20,866 bases of DNA from Thermococci archaeon. GTDB taxonomy: Archaea > Methanobacteriota_B > Thermococci > Thermococcales > Thermococcaceae. Both the position numbers and the translations under genes were made by a program. Of this stretch, positions 13,695 through 20,866 are shown piece after piece; within the stretch, counting starts at the first letter, position 1; every line of letters begins with the position of its first letter. Location of the stretch: the NCBI GenBank assembly GCA_003663535.1, contig QMUE01000001.1:1-20866 (forward strand), written 5' to 3'. The notes beneath the pieces are model-generated. The model had not been told where the DNA came from. It was given only the letters and a program-made list of their open reading frames with translations, and did no database searches.

Positions 13695-15032
13695 TTGGAG
13701 CCGGAGAAAGCTGTGAGGATGGCGCTTGAGCTTGGAGCAGACTATGCGGAGATTCGGGCCGAGAACATTGAACGGCTTGAGATTATAATGAGGAACGATG
13801 AACTGCATATCTCCACAAGAGAGACAGGTGGTTTTGGCGTTAGGGTTCTTCTAAACGGTGCTTGGGGCTTCTTCTCGGCGAATTCAGAGCCTGATCTCCA
13901 AAAAGCTGTCAAGATGGCTGTAAAAATGGCACGGATAAATAAAGGCAATGTAAAACTTGCGGGGATCAGGCCGGTTAACGATGTTGTAAAAAGCCCAATG
14001 AAGTTCAAACCTTCCGATGTGCCGCTGGAAGAAAAGATGGAATTTCTCCAGCATATCCTGAAAAAACTGCCATTCGAGGGCGTTAGGTCAAGAACTATAG
14101 CTTACAGGGATTTTGAGGGTAAAAAGACCCTCATAACTAGTGAAGGGACAAAAATAGAGTGGGAACTTGCTGGAATTCGGATGGAGGCAAGTGTAATTGT
14201 CTCCACCGATGGGAGAGATGCAAACCTCTTTGAGATTCACGGAAGCGTTGAGCGGGGCTTTGAGGCAATGGACGAATTTGAATCCAAACTTACCACCAGT
14301 CTAAAAGGTCAGGTAAATGCCTTTCTCCATGGGAAAAAACCAAAGCTTCACGATGTTCCTGTCCTGGTTTCCCCATATTTTGCGGGGTTTGTTGCCCATG
14401 AAGCCCTGGGTCACCTCGTGGAGGCAGATTTGTTTCCAAACACCCCTCTTAGCGGAAAGATTGGAGAGAGAATAGCACCGGAGTTTGTTCACCTGAGCGA
14501 TGGGAACGTCAAAAACGGGCATGGCAACGACGTTTATGATGACGAAGGCGTCCCGGTCAGAAAGGTGGAGCCCGTTAAAGATGGTATCCTGCGTGAACTC
14601 CTTGTGAACAGGGCAAAAGCGTTCGAGTTCGGGCTGGAGCCCAATGGACATGCAAGAGCTCAAAGTTATGCACACGAACCCATCATCAGAATGCGCAACA
14701 CCTACTTCGAGCCTGCCGACTGGAGTTTGGATGAACTGGTGAGTGAGGTGAAAAGGGGATATTACCTCATGAGACCCGGGCCGGGACAGACAGGGTTTGA
14801 TTCCTCCTTTACGGTGGCTGTTTTGGAAGGCTATCTGATAGAGAACGGCGAGATAAAGGAGCCAATATTCAACGCAACTGCAAGCGGAGTGGCCCTTGAG
14901 GCTTTAAGGAACATCAGAGGACTCGGGAGAGAGCTGGAATTTGAAAACTCTTATTGTGGTAAGGGGCAGGTGGTTACGGTTAGCATGGGCGGCCCTCATG
15001 TGCTCTTTGAGAGGGGTATAAGGGTGGTGTGA
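13695..15032 (+). CDS. tldD: TldD family metalloprotease subunit
   Basis: TldD pairs with TldE (PmbA) to form a zinc metalloprotease that trims small or unfolded peptides; in Escherichia coli the pair matures microcin B17. The 445-residue protein carries the family's zinc motif HEALGHLVEADLF (about residues 235-247), then SGKIGERIAPEFVHL and DDEGVPVRKVEPVKDGIL, the region that completes the active site. The length is normal. The start is probably the TTG at 13695, which has GGTGAT 4 nt upstream; a GTG at 13686 would add three residues but overlaps that site. The stop directly abuts the tldE start. Confidence 0.92.
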   Translation: MEPEKAVRMALELGADYAEIRAENIERLEIIMRNDELHISTRETGGFGVRVLLNGAWGFFSANSEPDLQKAVKMAVKMARINKGNVKLAGIRPVNDVVKSPMKFKPSDVPLEEKMEFLQHILKKLPFEGVRSRTIAYRDFEGKKTLITSEGTKIEWELAGIRMEASVIVSTDGRDANLFEIHGSVERGFEAMDEFESKLTTSLKGQVNAFLHGKKPKLHDVPVLVSPYFAGFVAHEALGHLVEADLFPNTPLSGKIGERIAPEFVHLSDGNVKNGHGNDVYDDEGVPVRKVEPVKDGILRELLVNRAKAFEFGLEPNGHARAQSYAHEPIIRMRNTYFEPADWSLDELVSEVKRGYYLMRPGPGQTGFDSSFTVAVLEGYLIENGEIKEPIFNATASGVALEALRNIRGLGRELEFENSYCGKGQVVTVSMGGPHVLFERGIRVV

Positions 15033-16256
15033 ATGGAGCTTGAGGTTTACAGGCTGAAGGAGGAATCCGAGAGGCTCTCAGTTGAAAACAGTCGAATAAC
15101 TCTAGCGGGAAGAATAAGAGAATTCACCGCGGTTAGATTAATCAGGGATGGAAGGCTTGGAAAGGCTCTTGTTGAAGGAGATAACGTTGAAAAAGCTAAA
15201 ATTCTTGCAGGACGCCTTTTGAAGTTCTCAAGGAGGGAAGATTACACCCTTCCCAATGGCTGCAGGAAAAGGTGGGACAGAACGTTTGAGGTGGATATTG
15301 AGGATATCGCCGAGGAGCTCTCAACGCTCATTGCGAAGGCAGAGGATAAAGGGATTTCAGTCGGAGAAGGAAAGGTCATCCTCACAACAAAAACATTCTC
15401 CGTGGAAAGTTCGAAGGGTGCGGATGTTGAGGGCAAATACTCCTTCTCCGCCTTTGAGTTCACATTGGTGAAAGAAGGCCTTTCTCTGCCTCTCGTAGGT
15501 GGGAGTGCCGGGAGACAGGGGCTTGAAGATATATTTGAGAGGGCTTTTGAGATCTTTAAAAGTGCTAAAGAGGGAGCTAAACCATCCAGTGGGGCACAGA
15601 GGGTAATACTGGCACCGTATCATGCTTCACTCTTGACCCTTGCGGGACTTCTTACGCATCTCCGTGGCAGTTCGGTTGTGAGAAACATCAGCCGGCTGAG
15701 AAATGAGCTCGGCAAGAGGATTGCCTCTGAAGGATTCACTCTCCTCGACTGGCCTTCAATGGAAGGTTCGTTAAGATATGTTGAGGCAGATGACGAAGGG
15801 GTTCCTGTTAAAAGAAATGTTCTCGTGGATAAGGGAATTCTTAGAGGCTTTCTATGGGACAGCTACTGGGCTTTTAAAGCGGGGAAGAGAAGTACGGGAA
15901 ACGGACTCAGGATTGAAGATGTCGTTATTGACGCTCCACATAACCTTGTCCTCGCACCGGGCACCCTTTCCTTCGATGAACTCCTGAGCGAGCTGGGCAA
16001 CGGTTATGTTATACTGGGAATTAGGGGTCTCAACACGCTCGACCCCCAGAGCGGCCGTTTCTCACTCGTCGCAACTCCAGCGCTCGTCGTCAAAAACGGA
16101 GAAATCACCGGCCACACAAGCTTTACCTTTGAGGGCACGGTGGAAGGGATGCTGGGGAACATCGAGGCTACTGGCAATGAACTCACCCACGTATGGTTTG
16201 AGGAGGGCTTCTCCACCGCATTTCCCTATGTCCTCACGAGTATCAACATTGTGTGA
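15033..16256 (+). CDS. tldE: TldE/PmbA family protein
   Basis: This 407-residue protein is the non-catalytic partner of TldD. It has the same fold but lacks the HExxxH zinc motif, as expected for TldE. Family features include VGGSAGRQGLEDIFERAFEI, EADDEGVPVKRNVLVDKGIL (the counterpart of the TldD segment) and RSTGNGLRIEDVVIDAPHNL near the end. Its ATG comes immediately after the TGA of tldD with no gap, so translation is likely coupled and gives matched amounts of the two subunits. Confidence 0.9.
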   Translation: MELEVYRLKEESERLSVENSRITLAGRIREFTAVRLIRDGRLGKALVEGDNVEKAKILAGRLLKFSRREDYTLPNGCRKRWDRTFEVDIEDIAEELSTLIAKAEDKGISVGEGKVILTTKTFSVESSKGADVEGKYSFSAFEFTLVKEGLSLPLVGGSAGRQGLEDIFERAFEIFKSAKEGAKPSSGAQRVILAPYHASLLTLAGLLTHLRGSSVVRNISRLRNELGKRIASEGFTLLDWPSMEGSLRYVEADDEGVPVKRNVLVDKGILRGFLWDSYWAFKAGKRSTGNGLRIEDVVIDAPHNLVLAPGTLSFDELLSELGNGYVILGIRGLNTLDPQSGRFSLVATPALVVKNGEITGHTSFTFEGTVEGMLGNIEATGNELTHVWFEEGFSTAFPYVLTSINIV

Positions 16257-16323
16257 GCCGCTGAAATGCTGGAGAACACAATGGGTAGAGTATCTTTAAA
16301 GTGGTTGGCAACAAAACCGCCAC

Positions 16324-16333
16324 ACTTATATCC
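16324..16333 (+). promoter_or_regulatory. TATA box of the carotenoid-biosynthesis-like gene
   Basis: ACTTATATCC is centred about 27 bp before the ATG at 16355. The expected transcription start falls at or just before that ATG, and no Shine-Dalgarno is present, so the mRNA is probably leaderless. Confidence 0.4.
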
Positions 16334-16354
16334 CAATCCCGCTTAATTAAAGAT

Positions 16355-17056
16355 ATGACGCAAGATATGAAGCGTGATCTCTACACAATCTCAGCCCTAA
16401 TCCTGCTCGCCAACCTTTTTAAGCGCTCACCGATTTACAACCTCTTTTATCTCCTTGCAATGATTGTTCTCTCTCGAAGGCTCTGGAGAGACTTTCCAAG
16501 GTTTTTCGCAATCTCCGTCCTTGTAGGCTTCTTAGCCGAAATAATCGGTACCCGCATGTGCACGCCCTTTGGCTGCTATTACTACGAAAATCTGAAGCCC
16601 CAATTTTTTGGTGTCGCCCTATTTGTTCCCCTCGCATGGGCAATCTTTGGTTTTGTGTCCTATCTCACAGCGCGCTACTTCTTTAAGTACAGAAGAGCCA
16701 GAATAACTTTTGCATCACTCTTGATGGTCATTCTCGATCTCTCAATCGATCCGATCATGACTTCATGGAGGGCTTGGGTCTGGGAGACGACAACAGCTAT
16801 AAATTGGTTTGGAATTCCTTGGACAAACTATCTGGGTTGGTTTATTGTGTCCTTGACGTTTTTCTATCTCTACGAGCGTCTTTCAAAGGGTGAAGTTGAG
16901 GAGGAGCTTTTAAAGCTCGGCCCTCCAGTTTACCTTCTGGAAATGTTCACATTCATGATTTATGCTCCTGCAGGTGTAAAAACTCCCACAACAATCGCGT
17001 TTTTGGTTTCCGTCGCTGTGCTTCTCCCGCTGTATTTATGGAGGTGGATGAAATGA
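16355..17056 (+). CDS. Carotenoid-biosynthesis (CruF/DUF422-type) membrane protein
   Basis: This 233-residue integral membrane protein has about seven hydrophobic segments. The first conserved block is LAEIIGTRMCTPFGCYYYEN followed by GVALFVPLAWAIFG; the second is LSIDPIMTSWRAWVWE followed by IPWTNYLGWF. These acidic and aromatic blocks are those of the carotenoid biosynthesis family, whose characterised members (CruF, bisanhydrobacterioruberin hydratase) hydrate isoprenoid ends of C40-C50 carotenoids. Whether this archaeon makes carotenoids is not shown here; a role on another polyprenyl lipid is possible. I start at the ATG at 16355 (or 16367), just after a TATA box, rather than at an upstream in-frame GTG at 16301. 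It overlaps the nitrilase gene by ATGA. Confidence 0.75.
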   Translation: MTQDMKRDLYTISALILLANLFKRSPIYNLFYLLAMIVLSRRLWRDFPRFFAISVLVGFLAEIIGTRMCTPFGCYYYENLKPQFFGVALFVPLAWAIFGFVSYLTARYFFKYRRARITFASLLMVILDLSIDPIMTSWRAWVWETTTAINWFGIPWTNYLGWFIVSLTFFYLYERLSKGEVEEELLKLGPPVYLLEMFTFMIYAPAGVKTPTTIAFLVSVAVLLPLYLWRWMK

Positions 17057-17745
17057 AAGCTGCTTTAATTCCAATGAGAGCTAAGGTTAGTGACTTTGAA
17101 GCAAACTGGAAGGAGTTTGAACAGAGATTTGAAGAGGCATTGGAGCACAGTCCCGACATCCTGGTGTTTCCCGAGTACTGCCTCACGGGCTTTGATAAGT
17201 GGGACTTCAGCGGAGTAAAGCTTTATGATGAAATCGTCAATAGAGTCAGCAAACTTGCAAAGGAGAACTCGGTTTATGTGATCTTCGGTCTCCTTGAACC
17301 CTACAAAAACTGTATTTACAACTCTGCTCTGCTCATTAATCGAGAAGGGGAAGTTATTTTAAAGCACCGCAAGTTTCAAGAACCTATGAAGTTCTGCACG
17401 GGCAATACCGTAAGGACCGCGAAGACGGAGTTCGGAAAGCTTGCGATAATTATTTGCGGCGACCTTTACAATAAGAGAATAGCCAAGTGGATTAAGCTCA
17501 AAAGGCCCGACTACACTTTTATACCAATGGATCGTTCTCCATGGGGTGGTTTTAATTTAGAAGAAGAAATTAAGTGCATGAGTGGAAGGGTTAAACTATT
17601 GGGGGTTAAAACATTTATAGTGAACTCCTACGCCCATTGGGACAGCTTCGGCGGTGCATGGGTTTTTGATAAAAATGGAGAGCTTTTAGCTCAGAGTGTC
17701 GGAGATAATATCTTGACTTTTGACTCTTTCATAGTTAAGAAGTAG
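17053..17745 (+). CDS. Nitrilase-superfamily C-N hydrolase
   Basis: This 230-residue enzyme hydrolyses an amide or nitrile bond with a Glu-Lys-Cys triad: Glu41 in FPEYCLTG, Lys107 in HRKFQEPMKF and Cys135 in IIICGDLYNK. It is somewhat short for the family (about 260-280 residues). The substrate is not evident; omega-amidase, carbamoylase or other amidase activity are all possible. I start at the ATG at 17053, preceded by GGAGGTGG 5 nt upstream, rather than 15 bp earlier. It shares ATGA with the stop of the membrane protein before it, so their translation is probably coupled. Confidence 0.82.
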   Translation: MKAALIPMRAKVSDFEANWKEFEQRFEEALEHSPDILVFPEYCLTGFDKWDFSGVKLYDEIVNRVSKLAKENSVYVIFGLLEPYKNCIYNSALLINREGEVILKHRKFQEPMKFCTGNTVRTAKTEFGKLAIIICGDLYNKRIAKWIKLKRPDYTFIPMDRSPWGGFNLEEEIKCMSGRVKLLGVKTFIVNSYAHWDSFGGAWVFDKNGELLAQSVGDNILTFDSFIVKK

Positions 17746-17885
17746 GATCTCTTTCAGGATATTTCGATAATGAGCTTTCGAAGGCAGTTACTTAGGCCTA
17801 TTATGAAGGAGAGAGCATAGAAGTGTATTGAGTTAAGGGGAAAACTCTAAATATTTTCCTTCCTAGATAATCTCTGGTGTTAGGT
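17746..17885. other. Intergenic region with promoter of the tRNA-binding gene run
   Basis: This 140-bp region holds an AT-rich CTCTAAATATTTTCC (about 17845-17859), about 33 bp before the next ATG and suited to be its TATA box. GGTG at 17876-17879 is the ribosome-binding site. I see no gene or hairpin terminator here. Confidence 0.45.
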
Positions 17886-18215
17886 ATGGAACTCTATGAT
17901 GTTAATGAATTCTGGAAGTTTGAGCTTAGGGTTGGATTAGTAAGGAAGGCCGAAAAGCTGAAAAGGACCAAAAAGCTCATAAAACTCGAAGTGGACTTTG
18001 GAAAGGAACAAAGGACGATAATAACTGGCTTGGCAGATCAATATTCTCCAGAAGATCTTGAAGGGAAAAAGTTCGTTTTCGTCCTAAATCTAAAGCCCAA
18101 GAAGCTATCTGGCGTGGAAAGCCAAGGAATGCTCATAGTTGCAGAAAGTGAGAACGGTAAGGTCTACCTGTTACCTGTTCCAGATGAAGTGCCCATAGGG
18201 ACGAAGGTGTGGTAA
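17886..18215 (+). CDS. Stand-alone tRNA-binding (OB-fold) domain protein
   Basis: This 109-residue protein is a single tRNA-binding OB-fold of the type found at the C-terminus of methionyl-tRNA synthetase and in CsaA, EMAPII and Arc1p. The signature is FELRVGLVRKAEKLKRTKKL near the start, then EQRTIITGLADQYSPEDL and LKPKKLSGVESQGMLI, which match the conserved tRNA_bind pattern. In Thermococcales such proteins can associate with methionyl-tRNA synthetase as a beta subunit. The ATG at 17886 has GGTG 6 nt upstream. Its stop codon abuts the ATG of the ureohydrolase gene, so they are likely co-translated, although the functional link is unclear. Confidence 0.85.
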   Translation: MELYDVNEFWKFELRVGLVRKAEKLKRTKKLIKLEVDFGKEQRTIITGLADQYSPEDLEGKKFVFVLNLKPKKLSGVESQGMLIVAESENGKVYLLPVPDEVPIGTKVW

Positions 18216-19073
18216 ATGCTTTTTGGAATTCCCCCCTCTGAAAAGCCAAACCTTTACATCCTCGGAATTCCTTGGGACAACTCATCTTCTTATAGACGAG
18301 GCTGTGCTAGGGGCCCAAGAGCAATAAGAGAGGCTACATCAGAGAAGCTTTACAACGGCTTCAACGAGAGTCTTGTAAATCTTACTGAGCACTGGCGCTA
18401 CAAGGATCTGGGAGATGTAAAAGCAGAGAGCTTTGGAGAACTCGTAGAAAAGGTTTATGAACTCATTAAAAGCCATTACACCGGAGAACTCTTTATTTTC
18501 CTTGGAGGCGATCATTCCATAACCTATGCAACCTTCCGCGCTTTGAAAAAGGTGTCTCAGGAGGAATTCGGACTCATATACTTCGATGCTCATCCGGACC
18601 TTTATCCTGAGTACGAGGGAGACAAATACTCCCACGCATGTACTGTGAGAAGGCTTGTGGAAGAGGGTTTTGTGAAAGGAAGAAACGTAGTTCAAATAGG
18701 GATTAGAGCTCCCACCAAAGAGCAAATCGAATTTGCAGAAGAGCACGGGATAAAAATAATTTCGGCCTCTGAGATATATCATTGTCAAAAAGTAGATGTG
18801 CCTTTTGAGAGGGCTTATTTTTCCTTCGATATGGACGTTCTCGATCCAGCTTTTGCTCCTGGAGTTGGTAACCCTGAACCCGGGGGATTAACCACAAGGG
18901 AGCTCGTTGAGGTTATAAAAAGCCTAAAAACGGAAGTAGTTGCCTTTGATGTTGTTGAACTCAACCCAAGTTATGATTATAAAGGCATAACTGCCTTCGC
19001 CGCTGCAAAGATAATTAGAGAAATTCTAGGAAAAACCGCGAAAAATGAGTTAACTTTGCATGCTGGGGGTTGA
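18216..19073 (+). CDS. speB: Agmatinase-family ureohydrolase (polyamine biosynthesis)
   Basis: This 285-residue enzyme removes urea from a guanidino substrate using two Mn ions. The metal ligands are all present: His100 in GGDHSITY, Asp124, His126 and Asp128 in DAHPDLY, and Asp205 and Asp207 in SFDMDVLDPAFAPG. In Thermococcus kodakarensis the homologue (TK0882) acts on N1-aminopropylagmatine to give spermidine rather than on agmatine itself, so that reaction is likely here too. The length is normal for the family. The ATG follows the stop of the tRNA-binding gene without a gap, and the threonine synthase gene begins 4 bp after its stop. Confidence 0.88.
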   Translation: MLFGIPPSEKPNLYILGIPWDNSSSYRRGCARGPRAIREATSEKLYNGFNESLVNLTEHWRYKDLGDVKAESFGELVEKVYELIKSHYTGELFIFLGGDHSITYATFRALKKVSQEEFGLIYFDAHPDLYPEYEGDKYSHACTVRRLVEEGFVKGRNVVQIGIRAPTKEQIEFAEEHGIKIISASEIYHCQKVDVPFERAYFSFDMDVLDPAFAPGVGNPEPGGLTTRELVEVIKSLKTEVVAFDVVELNPSYDYKGITAFAAAKIIREILGKTAKNELTLHAGG

Positions 19074-19076
19074 TCT

Positions 19077-20222
19077 ATGCTAAAGTGTACCGCATGTGGA
19101 AGGGAGTACTCCTTGAGAAAACCCTACCAGAGGTGTGAATGCGGCGAGCCTTTGGAGCTTGAACTTTTCAAGAGCGTTCCAGGGATAGGGAAAAGGGTTT
19201 GGGAGAGGTTTTCTGGCTTTTTCCCATTTGAGCTTAATCCAGAGCTGAGTCTTGGAGAAGGAGATACTGCACTAATAAAGGCAAAAAGGCTTTCAAAAGA
19301 GCTTGGAGTTAAACTTTACCTTAAAAACGAAACCACCAACCCCACATGGAGCTTTAAAGATAGGGGAACTTACCTTGGCATTCATAGAGCCCTTCAGCTT
19401 GGCTTCAAAAAAATTGGAACTGTTTCAACGGGGAACATGGCGGCGAGTGTTGCCGCTTATGGAGCTTACTCAGGATTTGACACCTACATCCTTGTTTCGT
19501 CAACAATAGCGGAGGAAAAACTCAAGGCTTTGGAGGTTTATGGGGCAAAGGTCATTAAGGTCCGAGGCGATTATGGAGAGCTCTACTACAGGAGCCTTGA
19601 AATCGGGCGGAGAAAGGGCATATACTTTATAAACTCGGATGATCCCTTCAGGATTGAGGGCTACAAGAGCATAAGCTTTGAGATGGCGGAGGAGGTAACG
19701 CCGGATTATGTTTTAGTGCCAACCTCCTCGGGAGGGCTTTTTAGAGGGATTGTAAAGGGTTTTCTGGAGCTTAAAGAGAGTGGCCTTATTGAAAAACTCC
19801 CAACTTTCGTGGCAGTTCAAGCGGAAGGATGCTCACCAATATGCAAGGCATTCATTGAGGGAAAAAAGAAAATAAAACGCTTTGAGAATCCCCACACAAT
19901 AGCCCACGCCATAGAAAACCCTTACCCTCCAAGTGGAAATGCCGTTTTAAGGCTCCTAAAAGAGCTCAATGGACTATGCATTACCGTAAGTGACGAGGAA
20001 ATCCTTGATGCCCAAATGCTCCTTGGGAGAGAAGGAGTTTTTGTTCAACCCGCTTCAGCAACTGGAATCGCCGCCCTTAGAAAACTTCTCAAGAAAAAAA
20101 TCGAAGAGAACGCAAAGGTTGTGAGCGTTCTAACGGGTTCTGGGCTGAAAACTCTTAGCCACGTGAAAGTGGATAAAATTATGGAGTGCACTTTGGAAAA
20201 ACTTGAAGAATGCATGAGGTGA
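19077..20222 (+). CDS. thrC: Threonine synthase
   Basis: This 381-residue PLP enzyme converts O-phosphohomoserine to threonine. The N-terminus has a zinc-ribbon-like pattern (CTACGRE, then RCECGEPLE; Cys 4, 7, 20 and 22) usual in archaeal threonine synthases. The PLP Lys is Lys94 in NPTWSFKDRGTYLG, the STGNMAASVAAYGA segment holds substrate phosphate and PLP, PTSSGGLF is the cofactor-phosphate loop, and VLTGSGLK closes the site. Other fold-type II enzymes such as diaminopropionate lyase or cysteate synthase share parts of this, but the zinc ribbon plus SFKDRG favour ThrC. It is 3 bp after the ureohydrolase stop and 5 bp before the LigB-family ATG. Confidence 0.85.
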   Translation: MLKCTACGREYSLRKPYQRCECGEPLELELFKSVPGIGKRVWERFSGFFPFELNPELSLGEGDTALIKAKRLSKELGVKLYLKNETTNPTWSFKDRGTYLGIHRALQLGFKKIGTVSTGNMAASVAAYGAYSGFDTYILVSSTIAEEKLKALEVYGAKVIKVRGDYGELYYRSLEIGRRKGIYFINSDDPFRIEGYKSISFEMAEEVTPDYVLVPTSSGGLFRGIVKGFLELKESGLIEKLPTFVAVQAEGCSPICKAFIEGKKKIKRFENPHTIAHAIENPYPPSGNAVLRLLKELNGLCITVSDEEILDAQMLLGREGVFVQPASATGIAALRKLLKKKIEENAKVVSVLTGSGLKTLSHVKVDKIMECTLEKLEECMR

Positions 20223-20227
20223 AAGCG

Positions 20228-20866
20228 ATGTTGATCGGAGCCGCGATGATGCCCCATGGAAATCCCGTTCTCAAACCTGAAGATGAAGAGACGAGAAAGC
20301 TTGCAGAAGGCCTTAAGGAAATTGGTAGGGAATTCTCAAAGGCAGATTTGTATGTTCTCATAAGTCCTCACAACGTCCGCATGAGTGAAGCCCTTGGGGT
20401 TATAATGGCCGAAAATCTAATTTCGTGGCTTGGCTTTGGTGAAGTGCAACTTCCGGGAGAATACAAAACTGAGAAAGAGCTTGCCGGAGAGATATATCAA
20501 AGAGCAAAGGCTAAAGGCCTACCTGTGGTTGATATAAACTTTGCATCACTGAGTGGAGAGTACTCTCGATTTCCTCTAACCTGGGGAGAGCTCATACCCC
20601 TCCACTTCCTGGAAAAGAGGCCGGTAGTGCTTTTAACTCCTGCAAGAAAAGTTTCAAGGGAGAGCCTTGTCAAATTTGGGGAAGTGGTTGGGGAAGTCCT
20701 TGAAGAATATGACAAAAAGGCCGCTTTCATCGCGAGTGCTGATCATGCGCATGCGCATGCCAAAGATGGGCCTTACGGCTATGCACCGGAAGCTAGAGAA
20801 TATGATGAACTCATCATGAGGATAATCAAAGAGAACAGGCTTAAAAAGCTCCTTGAGATACCGGAT
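20228..20866 (+). CDS. LigB-type class III extradiol dioxygenase family protein (3' end outside window)
   Basis: Reading from the ATG at 20228 the frame is open for 213 codons to the window edge. The protein has the LigB fold markers: AAMMPHGNPVLKPEDEE at the start, VLISPHNVRM, and SADHAHAHAKDGPYGYAPEA towards the right, whose His residues form the metal site. Family members either cleave catechol-type rings with Fe(II) or, as MEMO/AmmeMemoRadiSam-B-like proteins, have other roles; the missing C-terminus could carry a further domain. GAGGTGA lies 5 nt before the ATG and overlaps the thrC stop, so it is in the same transcript as thrC. Confidence 0.78.
   Translation, partial: MLIGAAMMPHGNPVLKPEDEETRKLAEGLKEIGREFSKADLYVLISPHNVRMSEALGVIMAENLISWLGFGEVQLPGEYKTEKELAGEIYQRAKAKGLPVVDINFASLSGEYSRFPLTWGELIPLHFLEKRPVVLLTPARKVSRESLVKFGEVVGEVLEEYDKKAAFIASADHAHAHAKDGPYGYAPEAREYDELIMRIIKENRLKKLLEIPD

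Noticed and set aside
13623..13808. 62-residue N-terminal extension of the iron-sulfur flavoprotein-like gene
   Set aside because: The extension runs through the promoter and into tldD and shows no similarity to flavoprotein N-termini; the ATG at 13622 begins exactly at the expected first strand.
14301..14675. 124-codon minus-strand open frame
   Set aside because: It is antisense to the zinc-motif region of tldD and has no motif of its own.
18339..18788. 149-codon minus-strand open frame
   Set aside because: It lies wholly antisense to the ureohydrolase gene, whose metal-site motifs are intact.
1..20866. CRISPR arrays, tRNA or rRNA genes, insertion sequences with terminal repeats
   Set aside because: I looked for regularly spaced repeats, tRNA-like cloverleaf segments and transposase motifs and found none that I could support by eye.

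Overview
The window looks like chromosomal DNA of a low-GC member of the Thermococcales (a Thermococcus-type hyperthermophilic archaeon). The clues are Lys/Glu/Ile-rich proteins, GGTGA-type ribosome binding sites 4-7 nt before starts, TTTATAAA/TTTTAAAA-type TATA boxes 25-40 bp before genes, and gene families typical of this order: TldD/TldE, an agmatinase-family ureohydrolase, a stand-alone tRNA-binding OB-fold protein, AAA_14/DUF4143 ATPases and SCP2-cupin proteins. Species is not assigned. I saw no rRNA, tRNA, CRISPR array or insertion sequence.

Region 1 (1-4582) is dense with small accessory enzymes: three GNAT acetyltransferases (one cut by the window edge), an MFS exporter in tandem with one of them, a class I SAM methyltransferase, and a membrane-anchored secreted protein. 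A leftover C-terminus of an amidohydrolase lies between the methyltransferase and the next GNAT gene. Region 2 (4583-8822) has a MNT-like nucleotidyltransferase, a large membrane-anchored helical protein, a shortened methyltransferase, an SCP2-cupin protein and a 327-residue protein I cannot assign. Region 3 (8819-10550) holds a degraded flavoprotein-like reading frame, an AAA_14/DUF4143 ATPase with a duplicated TATA element, and a 43-codon orphan reading frame. Region 4 (10548-13622) has a secreted beta-propeller protein, about 370 bp of AT-rich DNA, the full-length paralogue of the shortened methyltransferase, and an iron-sulfur flavoprotein-like gene. Regions 1-4 read as a plastic island in which genes have been gained and eroded.

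Region 5 (13686-20866) is compact and all on the plus strand. It contains tldD-tldE (abutting), a carotenoid-biosynthesis (CruF/DUF422-type) membrane protein overlapping a nitrilase-family amidohydrolase by ATGA, then a tight run of tRNA-binding protein, ureohydrolase (polyamine pathway), threonine synthase and a LigB-type extradiol dioxygenase that runs off the right edge. Spacings of 0-5 nt suggest co-transcription of the last four.

The strongest observations for follow-up are the two gene relics (2962-3057 and 8819-9046), the truncated/full methyltransferase pair, the duplicated TATA element upstream of the ATPase, the GTTCT/AGAAC operator-like array at 4618-4640, and the unassigned 327-residue gene.
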